DNA of 64,000 nt from Methylophilus medardicus (GCF_006363955.1 NZ_CP040948.1:62001-126000), one strand, 5' to 3'; counted from the stretch's first letter, positions 28,305-37,554 are shown. Notes: generated by a model not told the origin, from the letters alone. Made by a program: numbers and translations.

Positions 28305-31300
28305 ATGAATTTTTCTGCTTGGTCAATTCGTCACCCGGTGCCGGCTATTTTGCTGTTTTTGGTATTGAGTGTGCTTGGTCTGAAATCCCTGAACCAGTTA
28401 GGCAAGCAAAACTTTCCGGATATCGAGTTACCAGTCATTACGGTTGCGGCTACGCTTGAAGGTGCTGCACCGCCGCAACTCGAAACCGAAGTCGCCCGTA
28501 AGATTGAAGACAAGATAGCGACCATCGGTGGGATTGAGCACATGACGACCACCATCACAGATGGCAGTGTCAGTATCGCGGTGCAGTTTACGATTGATAC
28601 CAACAGCGAAGAGGCGTTGAACCTGGTACGCAATGCGGTCGATAGCGCACGCTCAGAACTGCCTGCTGCTGTGACAACGCCCACCGTATCTAAGTTAACC
28701 ACTTCTGGCGGTGCGATTTTGACCTATGTCGCCTCGGCGCCAAATATGGATGAAGGCGAGCTGTCATGGTTTGTCGACAATGAGGTCAGCAAAGCCATGC
28801 TGGCAGTCAATGGCGTTGGCAAAATCACGCGCACCGGCGGCGTAGACCGCGAGGTGCAAGTCAATCTGGATCCCACCTTGATGGCGGGTTTAGGCGTAGA
28901 TGTCAGTGATGTATCGGCACAGCTCAAGCGTGTGCAGCAGGACGCTTCTGGCGGACGTGGCGATATCGGAGACAATATTCAATCTGTACGCACGCTAGGT
29001 GCTTTGCATAGCGCGGATGAAGTCCGACAGCTTGATATTCCGCTGGGGGATGGCCGTCATATCAAGCTGATGCAGGTCGCCGAGGTGCTGGATACTTACG
29101 CCGAACGCACTACCTATGCCAGTTATGATGGCAAGCCGGTGATCCGCTTTGAAATCACGCGCAGCAAAGGCACCAGTGAGGTTACGGTTGCTAAAGAGGT
29201 GCGTGCGGCCTTGGTCAAGTTTAAGCAGTTGCATCCGCAAGTGAGCATCATTGAAGCCTTTAACATGGTCAAACCGGTGGAAGACAACTACGAAGGCTCC
29301 ATGCATTTATTGTATGAAGGTGCCTTATTGGCGATTTTAGTAGTGTGGTGGTTTTTGCGGGATTGGCGAGCGACCCTGATTGCAGCAGTCGCCTTACCCT
29401 TGTCCATGATCCCCACTTTTGCCTTTATGCAGTATTTTGGTTTTTCGCTCAACGTACTCACCTTGCTAGCGATGGCTTTGGTGGTGGGGATATTGGTCGA
29501 TGACGCGATTGTTGAAATTGAAAACATTGTGCGTCACCTGCGGATGGGCAAAACCCCTTATCAGGCCGCGATGGAGGCGGCTGACGAAATTGGTTTTGCC
29601 GTGATTGCGACCACATTTACCTTGGTGGCAATTTTCTTACCCACCGCATTCATGGGGGGGATTCCTGGTAAATTTTTTAAACAGTTTGGCATCACGGCAG
29701 CGATTGCCATCATGGGCTCCTTGGTGGTCGCACGACTGCTGACGCCGATGATGTCGGCATACCTCTTGAAGCCGCATCCGGTGCAAGAAGCCCAAGATGG
29801 CACAGCGATGCGTGTGTACTTGCGCTGGGTCACTTGGTGTTTACGCTATCGTAAAACGGTGATGGTGGGCTTTGTGCTGTTTATTGTGGGCTCGCTCAGC
29901 CTGATGCCATTGTTGCCCAAAGGCTTTGTGCCCTCCTCTGACAGCAGCCAGACCAAGGTAAATATTGAGTTACAGCCGGGTACACCTTTAGCGCAAACGC
30001 GACAAGTGATGCAAATGGCAGAGCAAATCGTCAAACAACATCCTGAAGTCAAGGCCGTCTTTAGCGCGGCAGGCACCGCCAGCACTGGCGGTGGCGGTCC
30101 CAATGCCTCGCGTAACAGCACCGATGTGCGTAAAGGCAGCTTGGTCATTAGTTTGACTGATCGCAGCCAGCGCAAGCAAAAACAATCTGATATTGAAGCC
30201 GACTTGCGCGAACGACTGCAGCGATTGCCAGGGGCGCGGGTCACCGTGGGGATTGGCGAATCGGGTGAAAAACTGCAAATCACGCTGGCCAGTGATGATG
30301 CGAACGCCCTCACCAGCGCTAGCCAGCAATTGCAGCAACAATTACGCACCTTAAAAGGCCTAGGCAACATCACTTCTAGCGCCAGTTTACAACGGCCTGA
30401 GGTGCAGATTATTCCAGATATCGACAAGGCAGCCGAGTTAGGGGTGACCGTAGAGTCCATCGCACAAGTCATCCGTGTGGCGACGTCTGGCGACTTCACC
30501 AACACCATGCCAAAATTAAATTTGCCGCAGCGTCAGGTGCCGATTCGGGTGCGTTTAGGCCCTAGCGTGCGCACCAGTCTGCAAGAGATCGCACAACTGC
30601 GCGTGCCTGCCCGCAATGGAAGTGTGAGTTTACAAACGGTCGCCACCGTGCGGATGGGGAGTGGGCCGCAGCAGATTGACCGCATGGACCGCATGCGTAA
30701 TGTCACCTTTGATATTGAGTTGAACAAGCGTCAGATTGGCGAAGTATTGCGTGAAGTCCAACAACTCCCTGCGATGCAAAATCTGCCGCCCAGCGTCAGA
30801 CAGCTGGAAGCGGGCGACGCCAAGCGCATGAATGAATTGTTTAACAGCTTTGGTGGTGCGATGATTATTGGCATCATGTGCATTTACGTGGTGCTGGTAT
30901 TACTGTTTGGTGACTTTTTACAACCAGTGACTATTCTCGGCGCCTTGCCCTTGTCCTTGGGCGGTGCCTTTTTCGCGCTGCTGGTCACGCACAATAGTTT
31001 CTCCATGCCAAGTGTGATTGGCTTGTTAATGCTGATGGGGGTGGTGACCAAAAACTCCATTTTGTTGGTTGAATACACGATTATGGCGCGCAAAGAACGC
31101 CAGTTGAACCGATTTGACGCCATTATTGATGGTTGCCATAAACGTGCAAGGCCGATTGTCATGACCACCATCGCCATGGCGGCCGGCATGATGCCAATCG
31201 CGCTTGGTTGGAGCGCAGACCCCAGCTTCCGTGCACCGATGGCGATCACCGTGATTGGTGGCCTCATCACCTCCACCTTGCTCAGTCTGGTGGTGATTCC

Positions 31301-31376
31301 GGTGTTATATACCTATGTGGATGATTTGTTGGGCTGGTTGCGGGGTGTGGGCAGATTGGTCAGGCGGCATAGCTAG
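28305..31376 (+). CDS. RND family multidrug efflux pump (HAE1-type)
   Basis: 1023 residues, usual for an AcrB/MdtC-type inner membrane pump with 12 transmembrane helices and two large periplasmic loops. The proton relay pair D399-D400 is intact in TM4 (VGILVDDAIVEIEN). The N-terminus (SIRHPVPAILLFLVLSVLG) and GVVTKNSILLVEY in the second half are family features. With the adaptor and duct it forms a complete tripartite pump under a TetR-type regulator. Substrates (drug, solvent or metabolite) cannot be read from sequence. Confidence 0.95.
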   Translation: MNFSAWSIRHPVPAILLFLVLSVLGLKSLNQLGKQNFPDIELPVITVAATLEGAAPPQLETEVARKIEDKIATIGGIEHMTTTITDGSVSIAVQFTIDTNSEEALNLVRNAVDSARSELPAAVTTPTVSKLTTSGGAILTYVASAPNMDEGELSWFVDNEVSKAMLAVNGVGKITRTGGVDREVQVNLDPTLMAGLGVDVSDVSAQLKRVQQDASGGRGDIGDNIQSVRTLGALHSADEVRQLDIPLGDGRHIKLMQVAEVLDTYAERTTYASYDGKPVIRFEITRSKGTSEVTVAKEVRAALVKFKQLHPQVSIIEAFNMVKPVEDNYEGSMHLLYEGALLAILVVWWFLRDWRATLIAAVALPLSMIPTFAFMQYFGFSLNVLTLLAMALVVGILVDDAIVEIENIVRHLRMGKTPYQAAMEAADEIGFAVIATTFTLVAIFLPTAFMGGIPGKFFKQFGITAAIAIMGSLVVARLLTPMMSAYLLKPHPVQEAQDGTAMRVYLRWVTWCLRYRKTVMVGFVLFIVGSLSLMPLLPKGFVPSSDSSQTKVNIELQPGTPLAQTRQVMQMAEQIVKQHPEVKAVFSAAGTASTGGGGPNASRNSTDVRKGSLVISLTDRSQRKQKQSDIEADLRERLQRLPGARVTVGIGESGEKLQITLASDDANALTSASQQLQQQLRTLKGLGNITSSASLQRPEVQIIPDIDKAAELGVTVESIAQVIRVATSGDFTNTMPKLNLPQRQVPIRVRLGPSVRTSLQEIAQLRVPARNGSVSLQTVATVRMGSGPQQIDRMDRMRNVTFDIELNKRQIGEVLREVQQLPAMQNLPPSVRQLEAGDAKRMNELFNSFGGAMIIGIMCIYVVLVLLFGDFLQPVTILGALPLSLGGAFFALLVTHNSFSMPSVIGLLMLMGVVTKNSILLVEYTIMARKERQLNRFDAIIDGCHKRARPIVMTTIAMAAGMMPIALGWSADPSFRAPMAITVIGGLITSTLLSLVVIPVLYTYVDDLLGWLRGVGRLVRRHS

Positions 31377-31404
31377 CGGCGGCAGGCATGCGCAAGCAGC
31401 AGGG

Positions 31405-31833
31405 CTAGCTTTCAAGCGCGCATTTAACCCGCTCAGTCACCACCCGCTGCAATGCATCCCTGACCGCCTCGGTCAGTGGCTGCGCCTCGGAATCCCGCAT
31501 GGGCGCTCCCCAGTGGCTATTGGGGAAGTGTCTATCACCTTCGAACCTGGGTAACACATGCCAATGCAAATGTGGCGTTTTGTTGCCCAAGCTGGCCAAG
31601 TTGATTTTGTCCGGCTGTATCACTTCACGTATGGCTGTTTCGACCGCAAACACCACTTTCATCGTCCGCGCGCGTTGTGCAGGCGGCAGGTCGGTCATTT
31701 CTTTGATATGCGCCAATAGCTCAATGCGGCAATAGGCTGGATAGTCTGCATCCTGTAACAAGACCACCCGGCAAAAGTCATCTTGCCACAATAGGTCGTG
31801 CGGGCTGGTTTGGCACAATGGGCAATCAGCCAT
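31405..31833 (-). CDS. HIT family hydrolase
   Basis: 142 residues. The histidine triad HLHWH (in TPHLHWHVLPR, near residue 93) defines the family of nucleotide phosphate hydrolases. The N-terminal CPLC pair suggests a zinc site. Its ATG shares one base with the nadA stop codon (TAATG), so it is translationally coupled to nadA. The exact substrate is unknown. Confidence 0.9.
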   Translation of the reverse strand: MADCPLCQTSPHDLLWQDDFCRVVLLQDADYPAYCRIELLAHIKEMTDLPPAQRARTMKVVFAVETAIREVIQPDKINLASLGNKTPHLHWHVLPRFEGDRHFPNSHWGAPMRDSEAQPLTEAVRDALQRVVTERVKCALES

Positions 31834-32930
31834 TATGAGACTGCCAGCATTCTATCCAGGGTGAGTTTGGCGAGTTTGGCTTCGTGTTCGGGCACTTTGA
31901 TCTGGTTGACGATATTGCCCTCAGCCAGGTTTTCTAGGCACCAGGCTAAGTGCTGCGGATCGATACGCGCCATGGTCGAGCATTCGCATACAACGTGACT
32001 CATAAACTGCACCAGTTTGTTTTGCGGTTTCATCTCGTCGGCAAGACGTGTGACTAGATTTAATTCGGTGCCTACCAGCCATTTGCTGCCCGGCTCGGCT
32101 TCACTCACTGTGCGTAGGATATATTCGGTCGAGCCTACGTAGTCTGAGTTGATACACACTTCAAACGCGGTTTCAGGATGTGAAATCACCTTGCCGTCTG
32201 GGTGCTGGGCTCGAAATTGGTCAATGTTTTGTTTGCGGAACATCTGGTGCACCGAACAATGGCCTTTCCATAGCAGAATCTTGGCGTCTTTGATTTGTTG
32301 CGCAGTCAGGCCGCCCATTGGCAGATCTGGATCCCATACCGGCATTTGTTCCAACGGAATCCCCATTTTGTAACCACTCCAGCGACCTAAGTGTTGGTCG
32401 GGGAAGAACAGAATCTTTTCGCGTTGGCTAAATCCCCATTCGAGGATTTTTGGTGCATTGGTGCTGGTACAAACGATGCCACCGTGTTCGCCGCAAAACG
32501 CTTTTAAGTCCGCCGCGGAGTTGATGTAAGTGACCGGCGTGATGGTTTGATCAAAGTCGAGTACCTTGCTCAGCTCACGGTAGCTACGTTCCACTTTAGC
32601 CAAGTTGGCCATATCTGCCATCGAACAACCGGCAGCAAGGTCAGGCAGCACGACAATTTGCTCGGGACGGCTCAAAATATCCGCCACTTCGGCCATGAAA
32701 TGCACCCCTAAAAAGACGATATATTCGGCATCCAAGCTGTCACAATATTTAGAGAGCTTGAGTGAGTCACCCGTGTAGTCAGCATGGCGATAAACGCTCT
32801 CATGCTGATAGTGGTGACCCAGAATCACCAGTCGTTTGCCCAGCTTTTCGCGGGCTGCCAGAATGCGCGCCTGACAATCATCGTCCTTGGCGGCCTGAAA
32901 TTTATCAAATTGGATGGTGGCTGTTTGCAT
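31833..32930 (-). CDS. nadA: Quinolinate synthase
   Basis: 365 residues. NadA condenses iminoaspartate with dihydroxyacetone phosphate to quinolinate, the precursor of NAD. It holds a 4Fe-4S cluster; candidate ligands lie in AAGCSMADMANL, GGIVCTSTNA and HVVCECSTMARI. Other family text: LGHHYQHESVYRHADYTGDS near 38, and SHPETAFEVC near 245. NadB is not in the window. Runs into the HIT gene. Confidence 0.97.
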   Translation of the reverse strand: MQTATIQFDKFQAAKDDDCQARILAAREKLGKRLVILGHHYQHESVYRHADYTGDSLKLSKYCDSLDAEYIVFLGVHFMAEVADILSRPEQIVVLPDLAAGCSMADMANLAKVERSYRELSKVLDFDQTITPVTYINSAADLKAFCGEHGGIVCTSTNAPKILEWGFSQREKILFFPDQHLGRWSGYKMGIPLEQMPVWDPDLPMGGLTAQQIKDAKILLWKGHCSVHQMFRKQNIDQFRAQHPDGKVISHPETAFEVCINSDYVGSTEYILRTVSEAEPGSKWLVGTELNLVTRLADEMKPQNKLVQFMSHVVCECSTMARIDPQHLAWCLENLAEGNIVNQIKVPEHEAKLAKLTLDRMLAVS

Positions 32931-32974
32931 GCTTAAAGTGGATGGGCCAAGCCCGGTACGATAAAAACGTTATT

Positions 32975-33469
32975 TTACAGCTGATTAGACTGAATCCCAA
33001 TCATATTCGTGCCGGTTAAAACTTGATGGTGTTTTGCGCCTAAGCGATGCAAGGCATCGACATTGGTCCAGCTGAATACTTTTTGTGCGGCGACACGCCA
33101 GTCTACCCATTCATAGCGGGTATGTTCGTTCGGGGCGAGTGTGACGGGCAGTGGCGAGGGGAGGCATAACCCGAACAGATGCTCGGTATTTTCAATGACA
33201 CCCGGCGCATAACGATGGCGCCAGTGCGGATAAATTTCGTAGACATTGCTGATTTGCCAGTCCTGAAAGTCGTACGCCAGCGCATCCAGCCCAGTTTCTT
33301 CTTTGACCTCTCGAATCGCGGCTTGGTAAGGGGTTTCGCCAGCCTCGAGACTGCCGGTCACCGATTGCCAGAAGCCGACCCTGTCTGCGCGCTCCATTAA
33401 CAATACTTGTAAATCGAGCGTGTAAATCAAAATAAGGGCTGAAACGGGGGTTTTGTATTGTTGTGTCAT
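32975..33469 (-). CDS. nudB: Dihydroneopterin triphosphate diphosphatase (Nudix)
   Basis: 164 residues. The Nudix box is complete: a glycine at the SLEAGE segment, then the REVKEETGL core about residues 39-61. Neighbouring text (PVSALILIYTLDLQVLLMER, WQSVTGSLE) matches NudB, which removes pyrophosphate from dihydroneopterin triphosphate in folate synthesis. 44 bases upstream of nadA on the same strand. Assignment to NudB rather than another Nudix is likely but rests on resemblance. Confidence 0.85.
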   Translation of the reverse strand: MTQQYKTPVSALILIYTLDLQVLLMERADRVGFWQSVTGSLEAGETPYQAAIREVKEETGLDALAYDFQDWQISNVYEIYPHWRHRYAPGVIENTEHLFGLCLPSPLPVTLAPNEHTRYEWVDWRVAAQKVFSWTNVDALHRLGAKHHQVLTGTNMIGIQSNQL

Positions 33470-33665
33470 TCAGGTATTGTCTATAAACAACGCCCGATTG
33501 TCTATGACTGTGTGCGAACCAATATTGTCATCAATATTAGGCGTACTATTAGATAGCGTGAAAGCATGTCGGAAGCCATTATGGGTAGTCAAAATGTTTG
33601 TTACTCCCTTTGCTGTTTCCGCTATTTTCAGATGTGTGTCGGCCCAAACCTACAATGGCTTAAAA

Positions 33666-33683
33666 AAACCAAAGTGGTGGTTT
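33666..33683. promoter_or_regulatory. Candidate enhancer-binding site upstream of the sigma-54 promoter
   Basis: AAACCA (33666-33671) and TGGTTT (33678-33683) are perfect six-base inverted arms around a six-base centre. The site lies about 95 bases before the -24 element at 33765, a usual distance for an activator of sigma-54. It resembles the ACCA/TGGT ends of NtrC sites only loosely. Confidence 0.3.
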
Positions 33684-33762
33684 AAAGCAACCATTTATAA
33701 ATACAAATAAAGATTATGAAAATAAATTTTATAAGTATCAATGGGTTACTGAGGTCGGGGAC

Positions 33763-33779
33763 TTGGCACAATTCATGCA
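33763..33779 (+). promoter_or_regulatory. Sigma-54 (-24/-12) promoter of a small RNA
   Basis: TTGGCACAATTCATGCA matches the sigma-54 consensus: GG at 33765-33766, ten bases, GC at 33777-33778, with the full TTGGCAC -24 block and TGCA at -12. Transcription should begin near 33790. Confidence 0.75.
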
Positions 33780-33789
33780 GTTAAAGAGT

Positions 33790-33935
33790 AGTCATGCGAC
33801 TTGCAGGTTGCATGACCTTGCTGTCTCCAAAATGTATGAATCGAAATGGTGGTTGTACAACCACTGCGTCAAATCCCCGATTATCCTTTCCCGAGGATAT
33901 TGCTTGTCCCAAGCTTTCGAGCTTGGGTTTTTTTT
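33790..33935 (+). ncRNA. Candidate sigma-54-dependent small regulatory RNA
   Basis: About 146 bases from the predicted start to the end of a T8 terminator. Four hairpins can be drawn: 33791-33800 with 33807-33816 (10 bp, loop TTGCAG); 33849-33864 (palindrome GTGGTTGTACAACCAC); 33882-33887 with 33894-33899 (loop TTCCCG); and the terminator 33908-33915 with 33920-33927 (loop TTCG). Single-stranded TCCCC and the TTCCCG loop could pair with Shine-Dalgarno sequences. No credible reading frame with a ribosome site spans it. It resembles in concept the NtrC/sigma-54-controlled RNA NrsZ of Pseudomonas, but no homology is claimed. Confidence 0.6.
33908..33935 (+). terminator. Intrinsic terminator with UUCG tetraloop
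   Basis: CCCAAGCT / AGCTTGGG, an 8-bp stem capped by TTCG and followed by eight T. It points on the plus strand, where no protein gene precedes it for more than 2 kb, which is a main argument for an RNA gene here. Confidence 0.93.
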
Positions 33936-33998
33936 GCCTGCTTACAGCGGAGACGCCTCAGCTCAAGAACCCTTTCAGCGTGCATCCAGCTGGCATTC

Positions 33999-34955
33999 TT
34001 AGTTGCGTTTCTCAGCGTTGACCAGATTTTTCGGTAATTGAAACACGACATTTTCAACCACGCCCTGTAATTCTTCTACTTTAGCCGCGCCCATGGTTTG
34101 CAGGGCTGCAATGACTTCTTTCACCAGCACTTCTGGCGCAGACGCCCCTGCCGAGATGCCGATCTTTTTTTTGCCTTGCAGCCACTCGGCTTTTAAATGA
34201 CTGGCGTTGTCTACCATATACGCTTCTACGCCCTGATTTTTAGCAACTTCACGCAAGCGATTGGAGTTTGAACTATTCGGCGAGCCGACAATAATGACTA
34301 GGTCACAGTCTTTGGCCATAATTTTGACCGCATCCTGACGGTTTTGCGTGGCATAGCAAATGTCGTCACTTTTTGGTGCTTTAATATTGGGAAAACGTGC
34401 TTTCAGGGCATCGATCACCTGCGTCGCATCATCCACCGACAGGGTCGTTTGTGTCACAAAAGCCAGTTTGTCGGCATCCGCCACTTGCAGTGTATTGACG
34501 TCTGCTGGTGTCTCCACCAGGTGCATTCCCGCCTCAGATTGACCCATAGTGCCCTCGACTTCAGGATGGCCTTTATGGCCGATCATGATGATTTCTAGGC
34601 CATCTTTGCGCATTTTAGCGACTTCAATATGCACTTTGGTCACCAGTGGGCAGGTTGCATCAAACGCAGTCAGGCCGCGAGACTCGGCCTCTGCGCGCAC
34701 GGCCTTAGAGACGCCATGCGCACTAAAAATCACGATGCTGCCCGCCGGAATTTTTTCAAGTTCATCGACAAAAATCGCCCCTTTGTCTCGGAGTTGGCCG
34801 ACCACAAACTTGTTGTGTACGACCTCATTGCGCACATAAATCGGTGCACCGAATTTTTCTAACGCTTGTTCGACAATAATAATGGCGCGGTCAACCCCGG
34901 CGCAAAAACCACGCGGGTTTGCCAGGACAATATCAGGTGAATCCGTTGTTTGCAT
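33999..34955 (-). CDS. ispH: 4-hydroxy-3-methylbut-2-enyl diphosphate reductase
   Basis: 318 residues. IspH makes isopentenyl and dimethylallyl diphosphate in the last step of the MEP isoprenoid pathway. The three iron-sulfur cysteines are visible in [12 protein letters not shown] (C18), [10 protein letters not shown] (about 101) and [11 protein letters not shown] (about 202); PNSSNSNRL contains the substrate-binding serines. Single gene, divergent from purU. Confidence 0.97.
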   Translation of the reverse strand: MQTTDSPDIVLANPRGFCAGVDRAIIIVEQALEKFGAPIYVRNEVVHNKFVVGQLRDKGAIFVDELEKIPAGSIVIFSAHGVSKAVRAEAESRGLTAFDATCPLVTKVHIEVAKMRKDGLEIIMIGHKGHPEVEGTMGQSEAGMHLVETPADVNTLQVADADKLAFVTQTTLSVDDATQVIDALKARFPNIKAPKSDDICYATQNRQDAVKIMAKDCDLVIIVGSPNSSNSNRLREVAKNQGVEAYMVDNASHLKAEWLQGKKKIGISAGASAPEVLVKEVIAALQTMGAAKVEELQGVVENVVFQLPKNLVNAEKRN

Positions 34956-35057
34956 AATTCAATTCCGTAAGGGCAGCGGCATTTGCGCCGTCGACCACAA
35001 GGTCTGGCAGGCATCAGGTATAATCAGTATTTTTGTTGCTCGTTTAAAGCCCAAGTT

Positions 35058-35912
35058 ATGAAAAACACTGCTACTTTGCTGATTACCTGCCCGGATACCA
35101 AAGGGATTGTGGCGGCGATTGCGCAATTTTTGTATGAGCACAATGCCAATATTTTACACGCAGACCAGCATCAGGATGCGGAAAATAATCTGTTTTTGAT
35201 GCGGGTGGAGTGGGATCTCAGCAATTTTAACGTTGCCGTGTCAGACTTTGAGCAAGCCTTTGCGCCGATTGCACAGCGGTTTGAGATGACTTGGCAACTC
35301 AAACTGTCCGAGCAAAAAATCCGCATGGCCATCATGGTGTCGCAGTACGATCATTGCTTGGTGGATTTGCTGCACCGGCATCATAGTGGCGAATTGGCTT
35401 GTGAAATTCCGTTGATTATCAGTAACCACCGCGATACTGAAAAGCTGGCCGCATTTTACGGCATTGATTTTCATTATCTGCCGATGAGCAAAGACACCAA
35501 GGCCGCAGTTGAAGCCCAGCAGTTTGCGCTGTTTGATCAATACGGGGTGGATTTGATTGTGCTGGCGCGTTACATGCAGATTTTGTCGCCCGACTTTGTC
35601 GCCCGTTATCCACAAAAAATCATCAATATTCATCACTCGTTCTTGCCGGCTTTTATTGGCGCACGGCCTTATCACCGCGCCTTTGAGCGCGGTGTGAAGC
35701 TGATTGGTGCGACCAGTCATTACGTGACTGAAGTGTTGGACGAAGGCCCGATTATTGAACAGGATTTGGCGCGCATTTCACACCGCGACCAAGTCGAGGA
35801 CTTGATTCAAAAAGGCCGTGACCTTGAGCGGATTGTGTTATCCAAAGCGGTGCGCTGGCATATTGAGCACCGCATTTTGCTCTATGCGAACAAAACCGTA
35901 ATTTTTGATTAA
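35058..35912 (+). CDS. purU: Formyltetrahydrofolate deformylase
   Basis: 284 residues from ATG 35058. PurU hydrolyses 10-formyltetrahydrofolate to formate and tetrahydrofolate, balancing one-carbon pools; in a methylotroph this would feed formate to dissimilation (inference). It has an N-terminal ACT domain (ATLLITCPDTKGIVAAIAQF) and a C-terminal formyltransferase fold with NIHHSFLPAFIGARPY, whose His is catalytic, and SHYVTEVLDEGPII with the catalytic Asp. An upstream in-frame extension exists but relatives begin at the chosen Met. Confidence 0.96.
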   Translation: MKNTATLLITCPDTKGIVAAIAQFLYEHNANILHADQHQDAENNLFLMRVEWDLSNFNVAVSDFEQAFAPIAQRFEMTWQLKLSEQKIRMAIMVSQYDHCLVDLLHRHHSGELACEIPLIISNHRDTEKLAAFYGIDFHYLPMSKDTKAAVEAQQFALFDQYGVDLIVLARYMQILSPDFVARYPQKIINIHHSFLPAFIGARPYHRAFERGVKLIGATSHYVTEVLDEGPIIEQDLARISHRDQVEDLIQKGRDLERIVLSKAVRWHIEHRILLYANKTVIFD

Positions 35913-35930
35913 TCTCTCGATTGCGCAATA

Positions 35931-35962
35931 AAAAAACCGAAGCTTGTCGCTTCGGTTTTTTG
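35931..35962. terminator. Bidirectional terminator between purU and lysA
   Basis: AAAAAACCGAAGC (35932-35944) / GCTTCGGTTTTTT (35950-35962), loop of five. The A-run on one side and T-run on the other let it serve both convergent genes. Confidence 0.93.
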
Positions 35963-35979
35963 TTGGGCGCGGTCGCTTG

Positions 35980-37239
35980 TTATGGCAGCGTGCGCTCAAG
36001 TTTAAACAGGTCAGCAATTTGCTCGCGCGCACGGATGACATGTACCTCAGCACCGTCGACCAATACCTCAGCGGCGCGTGCGCGAGTGTTGTAGTTGCTA
36101 GCCATGCTCATCCCATAGGCCCCGGCGGAGTGAATGGCCAAATAATCGCCTTCTGCAATGGCCAAGCTGCGATCGTGCCCTAAAAAGTCGCCACTCTCAC
36201 ACACCGGGCCGACAATTTCATACACCTGCGCCTGCGCCGTTGAGGGGGCAATGGCGGTGATGTTGTGATATGCATCGTAAAGCGCCGGGCGCATCAGGTC
36301 GTTCATCGCCGCGTCGACGATCGCAAAATTTTTGCTTTCGCCAGGCTTGAGATACTCCACTTTAGTCAGTAAAACCCCCGCGTTACCCACCAACGCACGG
36401 CCAGGTTCAAATAGCACTTTGACGTCTCGCCCAGCCAGCTTTTGTAAAATGGCTGCAGTATAGGCGGCAAAATCTGGCGGCGTTTCGTCGTTATAAGTAA
36501 TGCCGACGCCACCGCCCACATCAATATGTTGGATATGAATACCTTTTGCCGCCAAGGCATCCACCAAGCCAAGTACTTTGTCTAGCGCATCGAGAAAAGG
36601 TGAAAGCTCGGTAATTTGTGAGCCGATGTGGCAGTCCACGCCATGCACGTCAATATTAGGCAACTGCGCCGCTTTTTCGTATAAGCGCAATGCATCTTCA
36701 AATGCGACGCCAAATTTATTATTTTTGAGGCCGGTAGAAATATAGGGGTGTGTTTTGGCGTCTACATTCGGGTTGACGCGCAACGACACTGGGGCTGTTT
36801 TGCCAAGACGCGCAGCCACCTCTTGGATACGATCTAGCTCATTGGCAGACTCTACGTTAAAGCAAAAAATCCCTGCTTCGAGCGCTGCCTGAATCTCCGC
36901 ATGCGATTTACCCACGCCAGAAAATACGACCTTTTTCGGGTCGCCACCCGCTGCCAATACCCGCGCCAATTCGCCGCCGGACACGATATCGAAGCCGGCG
37001 CCTAATCTGGCAAACAGATTCAAAATGGCCAAGCTAGGGTTGGCTTTCACGGCGAAACAGATTAGGTGGTTTTGACCGATCAAGCCGGCTTGAAAGCGCT
37101 CAAACGCCTGAGTGAGTGCCGCGCGCGAGTAAACATAAGTAGGTGTTTCATGCTGACGCGCGATGTCACGCAAAGCGACATTTTCTGCATGTAGCAAGTC
37201 GTGTTGGATAGAAAAAGGGTGTGTAGAAGGCGTGGTCAC
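35980..37239 (-). CDS. lysA: Diaminopimelate decarboxylase
   Basis: 419 residues. LysA makes lysine from meso-diaminopimelate with pyridoxal phosphate. The PLP lysine is in ICFAVKANPSLAIL (near residue 63); HIDVGGGVGITY, EPGRALVGNAG and GPVCESGDFLG are further family blocks, the last containing the active-site cysteine from the partner subunit. Its ATG overlaps the stop of lptM by four bases. Confidence 0.97.
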   Translation of the reverse strand: MTTPSTHPFSIQHDLLHAENVALRDIARQHETPTYVYSRAALTQAFERFQAGLIGQNHLICFAVKANPSLAILNLFARLGAGFDIVSGGELARVLAAGGDPKKVVFSGVGKSHAEIQAALEAGIFCFNVESANELDRIQEVAARLGKTAPVSLRVNPNVDAKTHPYISTGLKNNKFGVAFEDALRLYEKAAQLPNIDVHGVDCHIGSQITELSPFLDALDKVLGLVDALAAKGIHIQHIDVGGGVGITYNDETPPDFAAYTAAILQKLAGRDVKVLFEPGRALVGNAGVLLTKVEYLKPGESKNFAIVDAAMNDLMRPALYDAYHNITAIAPSTAQAQVYEIVGPVCESGDFLGHDRSLAIAEGDYLAIHSAGAYGMSMASNYNTRARAAEVLVDGAEVHVIRAREQIADLFKLERTLP

Positions 37240-37376
37240 GATGAGGACTTATCTTGTTGAGGGGTTTGCGGATATTGGCGCTCGGGAATATACAACTCTC
37301 CCTTGAGACCGCATGCGCTTAGTTGAGCCACCAAAAGGGCAGCGGCTAGTAATCTCATCCAGAAAGAAAGCATCAT
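37236..37376 (-). CDS. lptM: Small lipoprotein, LptM (YifL) family
   Basis: 46 residues from ATG 37376 (37373 and 37358 are alternatives). A short signal ends LSAC, a lipobox, and CGLKGELYIPE is the family motif CGLKGxLYxP. LptM in E. coli binds LptD and helps mature the lipopolysaccharide export channel. The position right before lysA is conserved in proteobacteria. The frame continues upstream to 37430 but that part is not family-like. Confidence 0.85.
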   Translation of the reverse strand: MMLSFWMRLLAAALLVAQLSACGLKGELYIPERQYPQTPQQDKSSS

Positions 37377-37428
37377 GCACAGTCCAATATCAATTAACTC
37401 ATATTTTACCATTAAACCGAGAGGACTC

Positions 37429-37527
37429 ATGACTAGGCACGCCTGCCTTTCATTGCTTCACCGCTTGTCGGCGAATTTCAACCACTGGTCGGTTGCTGCT
37501 GGACATGACAAGAGACAGTTTGCATGA
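37429..37527 (+). CDS. Possible 32-codon leader frame ahead of the minor pilin operon
   Basis: ATG at 37429 preceded by GAGAGGACTC (AGAGG, about six bases away), ending TGA 37525-37527, 27 bases before pilE. The product would be a histidine/arginine-rich peptide (MTRHACLSLLHRLSANF...) with no signal peptide and no known relative. It may be chance, or a translated leader that affects pilE expression. Weakly supported. Confidence 0.25.
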   Translation: MTRHACLSLLHRLSANFNHWSVAAGHDKRQFA

Positions 37528-37554
37528 TAAGCCTATCTAAAAAGGGGTTTGATC

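Noticed and set aside
31371-31410. Inverted repeat AGCTAGC / GCTAGCT at the end of the RND pump gene as a terminator
   Set aside because: Arms are seven bases around a 27-base loop with no T run, and the right arm lies inside the HIT gene; too weak to call.
33453-33710. 85-codon plus-strand frame in the nudB/ispH gap
   Set aside because: Overlaps the nudB start region, lacks a ribosome site and has a shuffled composition; the upstream part of the sRNA promoter region explains the stretch better.
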